From Limnobacter olei (GTDB lineage Bacteria; Pseudomonadota; Gammaproteobacteria; Burkholderiales; Burkholderiaceae_B), in the NCBI RefSeq assembly GCF_029087225.1, contig NZ_JARFJD010000018.1, positions 31,748 through 95,747 of the forward strand: a stretch of DNA of 64,000 nucleotides, given 5' to 3'. A program made the translations under genes and the position numbers. This document shows, one piece after another, positions 25,797 through 36,455 of this stretch. The notes under the pieces were generated by a model, which saw only the letters and a list, made by a program, of their open reading frames with translations, was not told where the DNA came from and did not search any database. Positions within the stretch are counted from its first letter, which is position 1. Every line of letters starts with the position of its first letter.

Positions 25797-26155
25797 GTGA
25801 ATGTCCGTTGGTTATTTTTTTTGAGTGGTTCGGCAAGGCCAAAATGTTCACACGAACCATTTTTAGTAGGTTGCGCCGCATGATTTAGAGTGGATACTCT
25901 TTTTCATTTAGAGAAAAAGTATTTCACATCGTGATTAATTTAACGCAAGTAATTGATTTTAAACAATACGAAAAAAAGTCTTGTATAAGATATAACTCTT
26001 GTTGCTCTGCGAAATGATCTGTAAGATACGGCTCATCACCTGATCGACACCACTTGCCCAAGTGATACCCGCGAAGCTGCACACGCAGGGCACCGCAAGT
26101 AGGCCATCAAGCGAACCGTTTTCTTTTTCTTTCTATCGCCTCTGAGGACATCACT
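25797..26155. promoter_or_regulatory. aceA upstream region with possible promoter and a 14-bp palindrome
   Basis: 359 bp without a gene and strongly AT-rich from about 25860 to 26030. A possible plus-strand promoter is TTGTTG (25999-26004), 17-bp spacer, TAAGAT (26022-26027), giving a leader of about 120 nt. In that leader, CACTTGCCCAAGTG (26051-26064) is a near-perfect palindrome that could be an operator or a small hairpin. GAGGA lies 8 nt before the aceA ATG. The promoter is a by-eye match only. Confidence 0.35.
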
Positions 26156-27472
26156 ATGAAATCTTTTGACCAACAGGTTCAAGAACTCAACAAAGACTGG
26201 GAAACCAACCCACGCTGGAAGCTGGTAAAGCGCGGCTACAAGGCCGAAGACGTGGTTCGTCTGCGTGGTTCACTGCAGCCAGAATACACACTGGCCAAGC
26301 GCGGTGCAGAAAAGCTGTGGGAAAAAGTGAACGGTACAGCCAAGAAAGGCTACGTAAACGCATTCGGCGCGATCACTGCTGGCCAGGCCATGCAGCAGGC
26401 CAAAGCCGGTCTGGAAGCCGTTTACCTGTCAGGCTGGCAAGTTGCTGCTGACGGCAACAGCTCCGAAACAATGTATCCAGACCAGTCTCTGTATGCTTAT
26501 GACTCAGTGCCAAAAATGGTTCGTCGTATCAACAACACATTCCAGCGCGCTGACGAAATCCAGTGGAAGAACATTTGCGACGGCAAAATGAAAGCCGAAG
26601 ACGCAATTGATTACTTCCTGCCCATCGTTGCTGACGGTGAAGCCGGTTTCGGTGGTGTATTGAACGCCTACGAACTGATGAAGAACATGATCGCAGCTGG
26701 TGCAGCTGGCGTTCACTTCGAAGACCAATTGGCCGCTGTAAAGAAGTGTGGCCACATGGGTGGCAAGGTTCTGGTTCCAACTGCTGAAGCCATTCAAAAG
26801 CTGATTTCTGCACGTTTGGCAGCCGACGTAATGGGTGTTCCTTCAATCGTTCTGGCCCGTACAGACGCTGAAGCCGCCAACCTGTTGACTTCTGACTTCG
26901 ACGCAAACGACCAGCCTTTCCTGACTGGCGAACGCACTCCTGAAGGTTTCTACCGTGTGAAGAACGGTCTGGAACAAGCCATTTCTCGCGGTATCGCCTA
27001 CGCTCCATACGCTGACTTGGTATGGTGTGAAACAGGTACGCCTGACATCGGTTTCGCCCGCGAATTCGCCCAAGCCGTTCTGGAAAAGAACCCAGGCAAG
27101 CTGTTGAGCTACAACTGCTCACCATCTTTCAACTGGAAGAAGAACCTGAACGACAGCCAGATCGCTTCCTTCCAGGAAGACCTGTCTGCCTTGGGTTACA
27201 AGTACCAGTTCATCACATTGGCCGGTATCCACGTGAACTGGTACAACACCTTCAAGTTCGCCAATGCATACGCACAAGGCGAAGGCATGAAGCATTATGT
27301 AAATATGGTTCAAGAACCCGAGTTCGCAGCGCGCGAACAAGGTTATACTTTCGTATCTCACCAGCAGGAAGTTGGCGCAGGTTACTTCGACGATGTAACC
27401 ACTGTGATCCAGGGTGGCGCTTCTTCAGTAACAGCCTTGAAGGGCTCTACAGAAGAAGAGCAGTTCCACTGA
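26156..27472 (+). CDS. aceA: Isocitrate lyase
   Basis: 438 aa. It cleaves isocitrate to succinate and glyoxylate, the first step of the glyoxylate bypass needed for growth on acetate and fatty acids. The catalytic signature [14 protein letters not shown] is intact, with [49 protein letters not shown] and [11 protein letters not shown]. Codon use differs visibly from the neighbours: Leu is nearly all CTG, with many GGT, GCT, AAC, TTC and GTT codons, as expected of a very highly expressed gene. Malate synthase is not in the window. A long leader precedes it and a three-hairpin trailer follows. Confidence 0.99.
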   Translation: MKSFDQQVQELNKDWETNPRWKLVKRGYKAEDVVRLRGSLQPEYTLAKRGAEKLWEKVNGTAKKGYVNAFGAITAGQAMQQAKAGLEAVYLSGWQVAADGNSSETMYPDQSLYAYDSVPKMVRRINNTFQRADEIQWKNICDGKMKAEDAIDYFLPIVADGEAGFGGVLNAYELMKNMIAAGAAGVHFEDQLAAVKKCGHMGGKVLVPTAEAIQKLISARLAADVMGVPSIVLARTDAEAANLLTSDFDANDQPFLTGERTPEGFYRVKNGLEQAISRGIAYAPYADLVWCETGTPDIGFAREFAQAVLEKNPGKLLSYNCSPSFNWKKNLNDSQIASFQEDLSALGYKYQFITLAGIHVNWYNTFKFANAYAQGEGMKHYVNMVQEPEFAAREQGYTFVSHQQEVGAGYFDDVTTVIQGGASSVTALKGSTEEEQFH

Positions 27473-27514
27473 TTTGCTGGTTGAACTGAATTTGTCGGCA
27501 ATCTTGGCAGTCTC

Positions 27515-27623
27515 CCACCCCAGGAGGGGTGGATAGATTGACCGACGGAGGGGGAGAGGAGACAAGCTCAAAAAACCAAATCAAGAGTATTTTTCCCCTT
27601 GCTGAGCCTTTACAAAAGGCTCA
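27515..27623 (+). ncRNA. Structured aceA 3-prime UTR / possible small RNA
   Basis: Two strong hairpins lie between the aceA stop and its terminator: CCACCCC-AGGA-GGGGTGG (27515-27532) and TGAGCCTTT-ACA-AAAGGCTCA (27603-27623), with a purine-rich GGAGGGGGAGAGGAGA stretch between them (about 27545-27562). The trailer is about 200 nt, long for a simple 3-prime end. It could stabilise the mRNA or be processed to a 3-prime-derived small RNA. No family is recognised. Confidence 0.4.
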
Positions 27624-27636
27624 ACAGCGAGTGCTG

Positions 27637-27670
27637 AAGCCCGGTAAGAAACTTGCCGGGCTTTTTATTT
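27637..27670 (+). terminator. Rho-independent terminator of aceA
   Basis: AAGCCCGG (27637-27644) pairs with CCGGGCTT (27656-27663) and is followed by TTTTATTT. It lies about 165 bp after the aceA stop and 11 bp before the stop of the convergent antiporter gene. Confidence 0.85.
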
Positions 27671-27680
27671 GCTGCTCGCA

Positions 27681-29369
27681 TTACGCGACTGGTCGTGTTT
27701 TGATGAGGTCGTGAACAATGGCATCGCTCAATGTGTCTTCCCAGCGGTACACACGTACATCGGGCAGGGCGCCCAGCATTTGTTTTTCCTCTTTCGAGTA
27801 CGCCTGCACGAAAACCTGAATCCCCGGGTTCAGCATTTTGGCATTTTCGATCATCTGGCTCAGCCCCGGGGTATCGCCAGTGGCAATAACAAGGCTATTT
27901 GCGTTGGTGGTGTGCGCTTGAACCAAGGTCACTGGGTCTGCATATTCGCCAGACACGGCAGCCTGTCCATTCTTTCTCAGTTTGGCCACCACTTCACGGC
28001 TGGTGTCCACAATCACCATGGGTACATTTTTTTTCTTCAGTGACTTGGCAATTTTTTTACTAAGCTCCGTGTGACCTACCAGCACAACGTGTTTGCCGAG
28101 GTACTTGCCATCGGTTTGTTCAGGTAACTCTTCCATGCTGTGGCTGCGTGCATTCAAATTGCGAACCCACTGGAATCGCTTCACCATGCCATCATTTAAT
28201 TTCGGGATCAAAGAGAACACAACCGGGTTAAGCGCAATTGAAATAATTGCACCCGACACCACCAGGCTTTGCACCTGAAGATCGACCAGCCCCAAGTACA
28301 AACCCAACCCAATTAAAATGAAAGAAAACTCGCCAATTTGTGCAAGGCTGGCTGCAATCACCAGTGCGCTCTTGAGCGGGTACTTGAACAGCAAAACCAA
28401 AGCGCCGGCGGCCAGCGACTTGCCCAGCACGATGATGGCCACCACAGCGAGTACGCGCAGGGGATATTCCAGAATAACGTCGAATTGAAACAGCATGCCG
28501 ACAGAAACAAAAAACAGAACGGCGAAGGCATCCCGCAAGGGCAGGGACTCCTCGGCTGCGCGGTGGCTCAGTTCTGATTCCCGCATCACCATGCCTGCGA
28601 AGAAGGCGCCAAGTGCGAAGGACACATCGAACAGCCCTGCGGCAACGAAAGCGAGACTGATGGCCATTGCAATGACTGAGAGTGTGAACAATTCACGGGA
28701 ACCCGTTTTCGCAATGTGCCAAAGCATCCAGGGAATCACCCGCTTGCCCACCACCAGCATCAAACCCACAAAAAGCGCCACCTTCACCAGTGTGAAACCA
28801 ATGTCGAAGACCAGATTGGTCTCTGGATCCAGGGTTCCGCCTTTCAACAAACCTGCCAGTGGCGGAAGCAAAACCAGAATCAGTACCATGGCCAGGTCTT
28901 CAACCACCAGCCAACCCACCGCAATTTGACCGTTTGCACTGGTCAACATGCCGCGGGCTTCCAGTGCCTTCAGCAATACCACTGTGCTCGCCACTGACAA
29001 GGCAAGGCCAAACACCAGGCTTTGGCCCATGGGCCAATCCCAGAAATGGGCTACACCCATGCCGAGCAGTGTTGCGGCTACCATTTGAACAATGGCACCG
29101 GGCACTGCAATTTTTTTAACGGCCAGTAAATCGTTGAGCGAAAAGTGCATGCCCACACCGAACATCAGCAGCATCACGCCAACCTCGGCCAATTGATTGG
29201 TCAGCGCGGGGTCTGCCACAAAGCCAGGGGTGGCTGGGCCAATCAGGAATCCGGCAACCAGGTAGCCCAGCAAGGCAGGGGCTTTCAGTTTTTCTGCAAT
29301 GAAACCGAAAATGAGCGCAAGGCCGAAGCCGAATGCCAATGTGGCAATCAGGGAGACATCATGGGGCAT
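27681..29369 (-). CDS. ybaL: KefB/YbaL-type cation:proton antiporter with TrkA-N domain
   Basis: 562 aa. About 12 hydrophobic segments cover residues 1-380 (Na_H_Exchanger, CPA2 family), with the conserved helix turns LKAPALLGYLVAGFLIGP, GVMLLMFGVGMHFSL and LALSVASTVVLLKALE. A cytoplasmic TrkA-N/RCK domain follows (about 425-540; KHVVLVGHTELSKKIAKSL), which binds NAD(H) or other ligands and gates the channel. The sequence resembles E. coli YbaL more than glutathione-gated KefB/C. Likely K+ or Na+ exchange for protons in pH or osmotic homeostasis. Single gene; start MPHDVSLIATL. Confidence 0.9.
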   Translation of the reverse strand: MPHDVSLIATLAFGFGLALIFGFIAEKLKAPALLGYLVAGFLIGPATPGFVADPALTNQLAEVGVMLLMFGVGMHFSLNDLLAVKKIAVPGAIVQMVAATLLGMGVAHFWDWPMGQSLVFGLALSVASTVVLLKALEARGMLTSANGQIAVGWLVVEDLAMVLILVLLPPLAGLLKGGTLDPETNLVFDIGFTLVKVALFVGLMLVVGKRVIPWMLWHIAKTGSRELFTLSVIAMAISLAFVAAGLFDVSFALGAFFAGMVMRESELSHRAAEESLPLRDAFAVLFFVSVGMLFQFDVILEYPLRVLAVVAIIVLGKSLAAGALVLLFKYPLKSALVIAASLAQIGEFSFILIGLGLYLGLVDLQVQSLVVSGAIISIALNPVVFSLIPKLNDGMVKRFQWVRNLNARSHSMEELPEQTDGKYLGKHVVLVGHTELSKKIAKSLKKKNVPMVIVDTSREVVAKLRKNGQAAVSGEYADPVTLVQAHTTNANSLVIATGDTPGLSQMIENAKMLNPGIQVFVQAYSKEEKQMLGALPDVRVYRWEDTLSDAIVHDLIKTRPVA

Positions 29370-29477
29370 GATTGGGGCAGTCCTAATGGTTTTTTTCTAA
29401 TGATAGCAAGTGCGTATTAAACACACCCACTTCAAATGGACAAGGACTTGCCCCTAAAGTTGCGCAGGGAATGCGGC

Positions 29478-31106
29478 TTATTCTGTTTTAAATACCTTGA
29501 CTGCATTCATCATCGATTGCGATACGCCGGACAAGTGAGCAGCCACCTGTGTATTCTGCTGCGCGGCGGCGGTGTTTTCCTCCGTCATCTGTGCAACACG
29601 TTCTACGTTGCGGCTGATTTCGATGCTGACATTCGATTGCTCTTTCATGGACACTGCAATTGCTGCGATGGCTTCAGAAACGCGATCTGAATCGGACTTT
29701 ATTTTCTGGATTGTCGTATTCACTACATCCGCTTGATTGATGCCCTCCTGAACCAGCTGCACTGAGGTGTCCATCGATTTGACCGCGCCTTGCGTAATGT
29801 TTTGAATTTCAAACACCATGCTGGAGATGCGATCGGTAGACCCTTTGGTTTGCTCTGCCAGTTTGCGAACCTCATCCGCCACCACGGCAAAGCCCCGACC
29901 CTGTTCACCAGCCCGCGCTGCTTCGATGGCCGCATTCAATGCCAGCAAATTGGTGCGGTCTGCAATCTCGGTGATAGTGGATACGATTTCCGAAATGTCT
30001 GCCGATTGTTTCTCCAGTGTTTGAACCGCTTGCGCACTGGTTTCTACGGCCTTTGCAATGCGCTGAATGCCAGCAACCACTTCACCCAAAGTCACCATGC
30101 CATTGTCGGCCGATTCGCGTGCCGCATTGGCGGTGGCTGTTGCATCGTTTGAATTCTCGGAAATTTGAGAAATACTGACGGTCAATTCTTCAACCGCAGC
30201 AGCCATCGACGAAGTGGCATCGGCCTGTTCTACACCCGCATTGGCCATGGTTGTTGAAGACTCTTGAACTTGTGTTGCGCTGCTGCTGAGCTCAAATGCG
30301 GATTGGCGGATGCCGTCTATCAACTTTCTCAAGTTGCCTTGTGCTGTGGCCAGAGCAGCCAACAATTGGTCTACCTCATCTTTGTTCTGATGCCGAATGG
30401 GGCTGTTGAGTTCACCATTGGCCAAGGCATCGATGTGTTTGCCTGCAGTGCCCAATTTGTCTTGAAGCAGCTTGACCAGACTGATGGTGGCAAAAACGCC
30501 CACCACGAAGCTTGTAATCAAAGCGGCCGCAACAGACCACAAAGCCGTCTGATAGGTAGCCTCCGCAGCCTTCGTGCGAACTTTCAGCAAATTCAGTTCT
30601 TCCTGCTCAATCTGTCCAATCAGTTCACGCATTTTGTCCATGATTGGCTTGCCTGATAACGAAATGAATCGATTCATGAATTCAGTCTGATCAATCTCCT
30701 GATTGTTCAGGGATTGGCGTAGAGCGATGGTTTTTTCAATCGATAGATTCAGCCAGTTCGAGTACATTTCCCTCAATCGATTGAAACGTTCAGTTTGTGC
30801 CGGGTTGTCCGAGGTCAGTTTGATTGCTGCGTCAAAGTGGGTGTCTATTTCCTTCTTGCCCTCGTTGTAGGGTTCAAGGTAAGTGGGATATCCGGTGACC
30901 AGAAAGCCGCGTTGGCCAGTTTCAATGTTGGTCATGTTTTCTCGCACCAGTCCAACTTCACGCAATACTTCATGGGTGTGCTCATTGGCCTGAGCCCCAT
31001 CCATTATTTCTTTGGCGTTAATCAGTCCGAGTGCACCTGTCAAAAGGCCCAGGGCAATCACGAGAGCGAAGCCAAATCCCAGTTTGGCACGTATTGTATT
31101 GAACAT
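29478..31106 (-). CDS. Methyl-accepting chemotaxis protein with CHASE3-type sensor
   Basis: 542 aa from ATG 31106 ([16 protein letters not shown]), which has AAGGAAG upstream. TM1 is at about 9-32; the periplasmic four-helix sensor resembles CHASE3 ([19 protein letters not shown]); TM2 is at about 190-213; HAMP follows, then the signalling domain with the conserved hairpin [22 protein letters not shown] and [20 protein letters not shown]. It has no C-terminal NWETF-like pentapeptide (ends [10 protein letters not shown]). It would signal to CheA/CheW, encoded elsewhere, and be a substrate of CheR/CheB/CheD at 1.9-4.6 kb. It lies on the same strand as the hybrid kinase upstream. Confidence 0.95.
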   Translation of the reverse strand: MFNTIRAKLGFGFALVIALGLLTGALGLINAKEIMDGAQANEHTHEVLREVGLVRENMTNIETGQRGFLVTGYPTYLEPYNEGKKEIDTHFDAAIKLTSDNPAQTERFNRLREMYSNWLNLSIEKTIALRQSLNNQEIDQTEFMNRFISLSGKPIMDKMRELIGQIEQEELNLLKVRTKAAEATYQTALWSVAAALITSFVVGVFATISLVKLLQDKLGTAGKHIDALANGELNSPIRHQNKDEVDQLLAALATAQGNLRKLIDGIRQSAFELSSSATQVQESSTTMANAGVEQADATSSMAAAVEELTVSISQISENSNDATATANAARESADNGMVTLGEVVAGIQRIAKAVETSAQAVQTLEKQSADISEIVSTITEIADRTNLLALNAAIEAARAGEQGRGFAVVADEVRKLAEQTKGSTDRISSMVFEIQNITQGAVKSMDTSVQLVQEGINQADVVNTTIQKIKSDSDRVSEAIAAIAVSMKEQSNVSIEISRNVERVAQMTEENTAAAQQNTQVAAHLSGVSQSMMNAVKVFKTE

Positions 31107-31215
31107 GGCACTTCCTTTGTGATGGTTTGCTTGTTGTAGTTGAGCAAGTATCACCAATGTTCACAAAGTGAAGTATCTCTAGTTTTGGGGGATTCCCCTT
31201 TTGAGGGTTTTGTCG

Positions 31216-34200
31216 CTAAAGCGATTGAGTGGACTGTTGTCCCTGAATGTCTAATAGAATCCGAATCAAGGTCTCTTTCTTGAATGGTTTGATGACGTGC
31301 TCGCACATGCCCGCATTCAGAATGTCCATTCGGTCCTGTTCGCTGGCCGATGCAGTTACAGCAACAATCGGTGGTGCCGCATTGCCCAGTTCTTCAAGAA
31401 TTCTGGCTGTGGCTTCATAGCCGTCCATTTCCGGCATTTGCAGGTCCATCAACACCATGTCGTAGCGTTCAGAAACGCACGCTTGCACGGCTTCCTTGCC
31501 GTTTTCCGCTAGGTGTACCTGGGCACCCCATTTTTTCAACATCTCCGAGGCTACCATTCGGTTCAGTTTGTGGTCATCCACCACCAGCACACGCTTGTTC
31601 AACATCGGTGGAACTGCTGGTCCGGTATCAGCGGGTGCTGCCAGCGTTTGCAATTTCAAGGCCTGTTGATCTTCTACCCTGACCGTGAATTCGGGTTCAA
31701 TACAATCGACCGTGAAGTGGAAGGTTGTGCCCACGCCTGGCTTGCTTTCAACCCAAATCTTGCCCCCCATCAATTCAACAAGGTTTTTGCAGATCGACAG
31801 GCCCAGTCCAGCCCCACCGTAGCGGCGCGATGAACTGTCATCCACCTGGCTGAAAGGCTTGAACAGTGCTTCACATTGCTCCTCGTTCATGCCAATGCCG
31901 CTGTCTTTCACACTAAATTGAAGTTGTTTGCCGTCGGCTACGCTTTGTACCTGCAAATGAATGCGTCCTTTCTCTGTGAATTTCAGAGCATTGGACAACA
32001 GGTTGTTCAGAATTTGTGCCAAGCGAAGTCGATCACCTTTCAGGCTGACTGGGCAGTTTGCATCTTTGGTACAGTACAGCTGAATCGCTTTTTCTTCTGC
32101 ACGGTAAGCAAATAAATCAGTGGCCTTGCTAAGTACCTGGTCTAGCAGAAAACGATTGTGGCTCAGTTCCAGCTTATTGGCTTCAACCCTTGAAATGTCC
32201 AGAATATCGTTCAAAACGTTCAGCAATACATCAGCGGCGGAACCAATTTTGCTGAGATAGTCGCGTTGTTTGGCCTGCAGGTCGGTGTCTTCCAATAATT
32301 GCAGCAAGCCCATGATCGCATTCATTGGCGTGCGAATTTCATGGCTCATGTTGGCCAAAAATGCACCTTTGGCCTTGCTTGCTGCTTCAGCTTGTTGGGT
32401 GCGCTCGGTCAACACATGGTTGATTCGTTCAAGTTCACGTTGTTGCGCCTTGAAGTCGGTAATGTTGGTTGAAATCGAGAAAAAGCCTTCAACCTTGCCG
32501 TACAGCACATCTGGAATCAAATGCACCAACATGTCGGCATAGCCGCCAGATGGCAGTGGTTTTCTGCGTTCGAAACGCTGCTTTTCGCCTTTCAGTACGC
32601 CCAGCACATAGTGGTGGTCATGAATGAACAGTTCTTCACCCAGCACCTTGCGCATGTGTTGCCCACGCATTTTGTCTGCTGGAATGCTCGACCATTTTTC
32701 ATGGTTGCGGTTGGCGAAATGGCAACGCAAATCAGTGCTCCAGTACGACACCAATCCCGGTAAGCATTCAGACAGGGTTCGCAGAAAGTGTTCCCGCTCA
32801 ATCAGAGTTGCTTCGTTGCGCTTGCGCTCAGATATGTCCTGGATTTGGGAAATAAAGTAGATCACCCGGCCTTTGTCATTACGTACAGCTGACACCGAAA
32901 GATGCACCCACACCACATGTCCTTCTTTGTGTATGTAGCGTTTTTCAAGTTGGTAGTTGTGGCGGCGTCCCTTCAGTACATCGCGTACCAGGTGGGTGTG
33001 TTGCATGGTGTCTTGCGGGTGGGTAATCGCATCAAAACTAAAGCCCAGCAACTCCTCTTCGCTATATCCCAGGATTTCTGACAATGCTTTGTTGACTTGC
33101 AGGAATTGACCTTTGAAGTCCAGCATGGCCATGCCAATTGCCGCCCATTCAAACGAGGAACGGAATCGGGCTTCTGCCTCGCGCAAGGCATCTTCAAATT
33201 GACGTTGTACAGTCACATCCACATTCACCCCAATCATTCTGAAAGGAATTCCTTTGGCGTTTCTGTGGGTTTTTGCACGGGCTTGTATGTGGCGAATACG
33301 CCCGTCACTTGCCCGACGAATGTTGAAGTTGAATTGGAATGTGTCCTGATTTTTCGAGGCTTCGAGTAACACCGTGCCCAGTTTGTTGACATCTTCCGGC
33401 AGTACGTAACGCAGCCACTCTTTATAGGACACCAGTTCCTGTTCATCTTTTACGCCGTAAATTTTGCGCATGGCGCTGTCCCAGCGAATGAACTTGTCCT
33501 GAATGTTGTATTCCCAAACGCCAATACCAGCGCTCTCGGTGGCCAGTTGAAAGCGTTCATCGTTGAATTGCTGGTCAGCCTTGGCTTTTTCCCTCGCCAA
33601 CACCTGTTGGGCCTGATAGGTCATGCTGGCCTTCACCATCAGCACTGCGAGTATGCAAAAGGCCAGGTAACCCAGAAAAAGGCTAATGGTTTGCTCTCGC
33701 CACTGTGCTTTCATGGGCGCTGCATCGGCCCAGGTGATCAGGTACAGGGGAATGGGTGTATTCAACTGGTCGGAATTTGCCAGTGACAGACTTGCGAAAT
33801 AATGATCTTTGAACAAGCCGAGTTCAATCAAATTGCCTGCCGCCTGCGTTTGATCTGCAAGCGTCTGGAGGGACTCGAAATAAGGCAGTTGTTTGCCTAC
33901 GATTTCTCTGAACTCAGGTTGCACAAGCAGCACCGTACCATCTTTAAACGCAATACCACTGCGCATGTGTTCGCCAAGTTGAAGCGAGGCCACTTTGCGC
34001 TCCAGGTACCTCGAATTGAGTCGACCTTGAATAACACCCAGCATTTCGCCTTGATTGTCTTTAACCTGGTAGTTGACAACCAGCACCAGCTGCCTGCTTT
34101 CATTGAAGGTTTGTGAAAAAGAAACCAGCCTTTCGTTGCGAAGCAGTCGTGCATTTCGGGTGAAATCGGCTTTGGTGTTGATCAAGTCGCGGTCTACCCC

Positions 34201-34593
34201 GGTTTGCCCCAGAATATTGCCGACTGAATCCCGGGCGACAATGGTCTCCATGGCGGGCAGCGCACTTTTCAGCAATTCAAGTCGCTTGTGAATGTTGACG
34301 TTGTTGTTGACTTCAATGTTGTCTGACAGCTGGAGGGTTGCTTCATCAAATGACCGGACAATTGCACTGAACTCATCGTGCAAAATATCGTGAAGCAATC
34401 GAAGCTGGGTTTGGGTATTTTGTTCGGCCGAATCATTGATACGGCGTAGGTCAGCAGCAGCCATTGCAAGCAAGGCAAGGCCGAGCACGCAGAGCATGGC
34501 TGCGGCGAGAATCCATTGATATCGGATTTTGCTTGTAGTCAACTGACACGACCTGTGGCAAGTGGAAAAAGGGGAGCTGATTCTTTGGGGCAT
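31216..34593 (-). CDS. Membrane hybrid histidine kinase, sensor-3xPAS-HK-REC
   Basis: 1125 aa. TM1 about 24-47 and TM2 about 301-322 enclose a periplasmic sensor of about 250 residues, likely a double-Cache/PAS type. PAS/PAC repeats follow at about 345-470, 475-595 and 600-715, then HisKA (H751 in [15 protein letters not shown]), HATPase_c (N box [13 protein letters not shown]1 DSGIGM, G2 GGAGLGLSI) and a C-terminal receiver (about 1001-1115; D1050 in [13 protein letters not shown]). No Hpt domain or response regulator is adjacent, so the phosphate probably passes to an Hpt protein encoded elsewhere. The signal is unknown. The chemoreceptor gene lies downstream on the same strand, about 110 bp away. 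Confidence 0.93.
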   Translation of the reverse strand: MPQRISSPFSTCHRSCQLTTSKIRYQWILAAAMLCVLGLALLAMAAADLRRINDSAEQNTQTQLRLLHDILHDEFSAIVRSFDEATLQLSDNIEVNNNVNIHKRLELLKSALPAMETIVARDSVGNILGQTGVDRDLINTKADFTRNARLLRNERLVSFSQTFNESRQLVLVVNYQVKDNQGEMLGVIQGRLNSRYLERKVASLQLGEHMRSGIAFKDGTVLLVQPEFREIVGKQLPYFESLQTLADQTQAAGNLIELGLFKDHYFASLSLANSDQLNTPIPLYLITWADAAPMKAQWREQTISLFLGYLAFCILAVLMVKASMTYQAQQVLAREKAKADQQFNDERFQLATESAGIGVWEYNIQDKFIRWDSAMRKIYGVKDEQELVSYKEWLRYVLPEDVNKLGTVLLEASKNQDTFQFNFNIRRASDGRIRHIQARAKTHRNAKGIPFRMIGVNVDVTVQRQFEDALREAEARFRSSFEWAAIGMAMLDFKGQFLQVNKALSEILGYSEEELLGFSFDAITHPQDTMQHTHLVRDVLKGRRHNYQLEKRYIHKEGHVVWVHLSVSAVRNDKGRVIYFISQIQDISERKRNEATLIEREHFLRTLSECLPGLVSYWSTDLRCHFANRNHEKWSSIPADKMRGQHMRKVLGEELFIHDHHYVLGVLKGEKQRFERRKPLPSGGYADMLVHLIPDVLYGKVEGFFSISTNITDFKAQQRELERINHVLTERTQQAEAASKAKGAFLANMSHEIRTPMNAIMGLLQLLEDTDLQAKQRDYLSKIGSAADVLLNVLNDILDISRVEANKLELSHNRFLLDQVLSKATDLFAYRAEEKAIQLYCTKDANCPVSLKGDRLRLAQILNNLLSNALKFTEKGRIHLQVQSVADGKQLQFSVKDSGIGMNEEQCEALFKPFSQVDDSSSRRYGGAGLGLSICKNLVELMGGKIWVESKPGVGTTFHFTVDCIEPEFTVRVEDQQALKLQTLAAPADTGPAVPPMLNKRVLVVDDHKLNRMVASEMLKKWGAQVHLAENGKEAVQACVSERYDMVLMDLQMPEMDGYEATARILEELGNAAPPIVAVTASASEQDRMDILNAGMCEHVIKPFKKETLIRILLDIQGQQSTQSL

Positions 34594-34679
34594 ATCACCC
34601 CACAGCTATTTTGTTACACCTGCCTGCGCATCAATTTGTGGATTAAAGGGGCCTTTTCGCGGTTTATTGCACTCAAGTT

Positions 34680-35582
34680 TCACGTATTCCAGTAAGAGTC
34701 AATGCTGTAGCGGTGCTTGAGAAAATCGATCCACAAGCGCACGCGCAGGGGCAGGTGCTTCCTTTGGGGAAACACCGCGTAAATTGCATTGGGTGGCGCA
34801 ATAAAATCGTCCAGCACGGTTACCAACTTGCCACTGCGCAGGTGTTGTTGTACTTCCCAGAGGCTGCGCCAGGCCAGGCCCGCATCGTTCAAGGCCCAAT
34901 CGAGAATGGACGAACCGTCATTGCATGCAAGGCTGCCGCTCACCCTGATGGGGGTGGCTTCACCCTGGATGGTAAACAGCCAGCCACTCGGAGCGCCCGA
35001 GCTTACCAGGTTCAGGCAGTTGTGATTGGCCAGGTCACTCGGATGCTGCGGCCTGCCGTGCCGTTGAAGGTAGGTGGGCGTGGCAACCACCAGCCGCTGG
35101 TTGTCAGCCAGTTTCACACCCACCAGGCTGGAGTCGGGCAGCACCCCAATTCTTACAGCGCAGTCCATGTTTTCATTCAACAAATCAACAACCCTGTCTG
35201 ACAGATCCAGTGACACGGTTACTTCAGGGTGCTCACGTACAAAGTCATGCACGAGGGGGGCCACATGCTGCCTACCGAACCCGCCAGGTGCAGACACGCG
35301 AAGGTGCCCGCTGGCCTTGATGCCGCCTAGGCTGACACTGGCCTCGGCGTTGGACAGGTCGTTCAATATTCGCTGACAGTCCTCGAGAAACGCCGAACCT
35401 TCATAGGTCAGGTTCAAGGTCCGTGTTGTGCGAAGCAACAGCTTGACACCTAGCCGCTCCTCCAGTGCATCCAGGCGTCTGCTAATGACGGCTGGCGCCA
35501 CACCTTCTTCTCTGGCTGCGGCAGAAAGGCTGCCTTTGGTCGCCACCGCAGCAAAGGTCGTGATTTGTTTAAAGTGGTCCAT
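34680..35582 (-). CDS. LysR-family transcriptional regulator
   Basis: 300 aa. The winged HTH is at the N-terminus (FAAVATKGSLSAAAREEGVAPAVISRR... up to about residue 60), then the effector-binding domain (about 90-295; DRVVDLLNENMDCAVRIGVL, SGWLFTIQGEATPIRVSG). The layout matches the common betaproteobacterial aromatic/CrgA-like group. It is divergent from the haloacid dehalogenase gene across 103 bp rich in A and T, and is a candidate regulator of it, though LysR genes next to a single enzyme do not always control it. Start is the ATG giving MDHFKQITTF. Confidence 0.93.
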   Translation of the reverse strand: MDHFKQITTFAAVATKGSLSAAAREEGVAPAVISRRLDALEERLGVKLLLRTTRTLNLTYEGSAFLEDCQRILNDLSNAEASVSLGGIKASGHLRVSAPGGFGRQHVAPLVHDFVREHPEVTVSLDLSDRVVDLLNENMDCAVRIGVLPDSSLVGVKLADNQRLVVATPTYLQRHGRPQHPSDLANHNCLNLVSSGAPSGWLFTIQGEATPIRVSGSLACNDGSSILDWALNDAGLAWRSLWEVQQHLRSGKLVTVLDDFIAPPNAIYAVFPQRKHLPLRVRLWIDFLKHRYSIDSYWNT

Positions 35583-35685
35583 GCTTTTGCTTAAAAAGTA
35601 AAAATGTCTTCAATTAATTGGAAGAGTATCGTGGTTTTATTCAATAAACTAAAGATTACTCAAACTGTAGGGCGGGGTGTAAGGA

Positions 35686-36354
35686 ATGGCGACTCCAAAA
35701 TTGGTTCTGTTTGATGCCTATGGCACCTTGTTCGATGTGTATTCTGTTTCAAGCACTGCCGAGCAGATTTTCCCCGGGCACGGTTCGGCCCTCTCGGTGT
35801 TGTGGCGGGATAAACAAATTGAATACACCCGCCTGCGCGCCATGGCGGGGCGCTACAAGCCTTTTTGGGACATCACTATTGATGCCTTGCGTTATGCCTG
35901 CGAGGCACTCAAGCTCGATTTGACGGAGGAGCGGCAACGTCGGCTGCTGAATGTGTACTCAAGCCTGGCTGCGTACCCTGAAAACAGGGCGGTGTTGCAG
36001 GCATTGAAAAGCCGCGGCATCAAAACTGCGATTCTGTCCAATGGCAATACGGAAATGTTAAATGTGGCCGTGCGTGGTGCCAACTTTCAGGACCTGCTGG
36101 ATGCGGTGTTGTCAGTCGATGCGCTGCAAACTTTCAAAATTCACAGCGCTGTGTATCAAATGGGTTTGAATCACTTCGGCGCAAAGGCCTCGGAAACCTT
36201 GTTCGTTTCCAGCAATTGTTGGGATGCGTGCGGAGCCACCTGGTTTGGTCTTCCAACGCTGTGGGTGAATCGCGCCGGTTTGCCTTTGGAAAGGCTGGAC
36301 GTGGAACCCATGGCCACCGGTCGTAATTTGAATGATGTTTTATCCCTCATGTGA
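35686..36354 (+). CDS. Haloacid dehalogenase, type II (L-2-haloacid dehalogenase-like)
   Basis: 222 aa, the family length. The nucleophile Asp lies in LVLFDAYGTLFDVYS (D10). It is followed by motif II AILSNGNTEML, motif III with Lys in DALQTFKIHSAVYQ, and VSSNCWDACGATWFGLPTLWVNR, typical of type II haloacid dehalogenases that hydrolyse L-2-haloalkanoates to D-2-hydroxy acids. Some members act on other phosphoryl or halogen substrates, so the substrate is not proven. An AAGGA sequence directly precedes the ATG. The LysR gene is divergent. Confidence 0.9.
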   Translation: MATPKLVLFDAYGTLFDVYSVSSTAEQIFPGHGSALSVLWRDKQIEYTRLRAMAGRYKPFWDITIDALRYACEALKLDLTEERQRRLLNVYSSLAAYPENRAVLQALKSRGIKTAILSNGNTEMLNVAVRGANFQDLLDAVLSVDALQTFKIHSAVYQMGLNHFGAKASETLFVSSNCWDACGATWFGLPTLWVNRAGLPLERLDVEPMATGRNLNDVLSLM

Positions 36355-36455
36355 GGGAGTGGAAGCTCTGGTTTTTGCCAGCTGGCTTGATTCGTGTCAC
36401 CTTAATAAAAAAACACTGTCAGTCCTTGTCTTGAATTCAAGCAAAGGAAGTCGAA

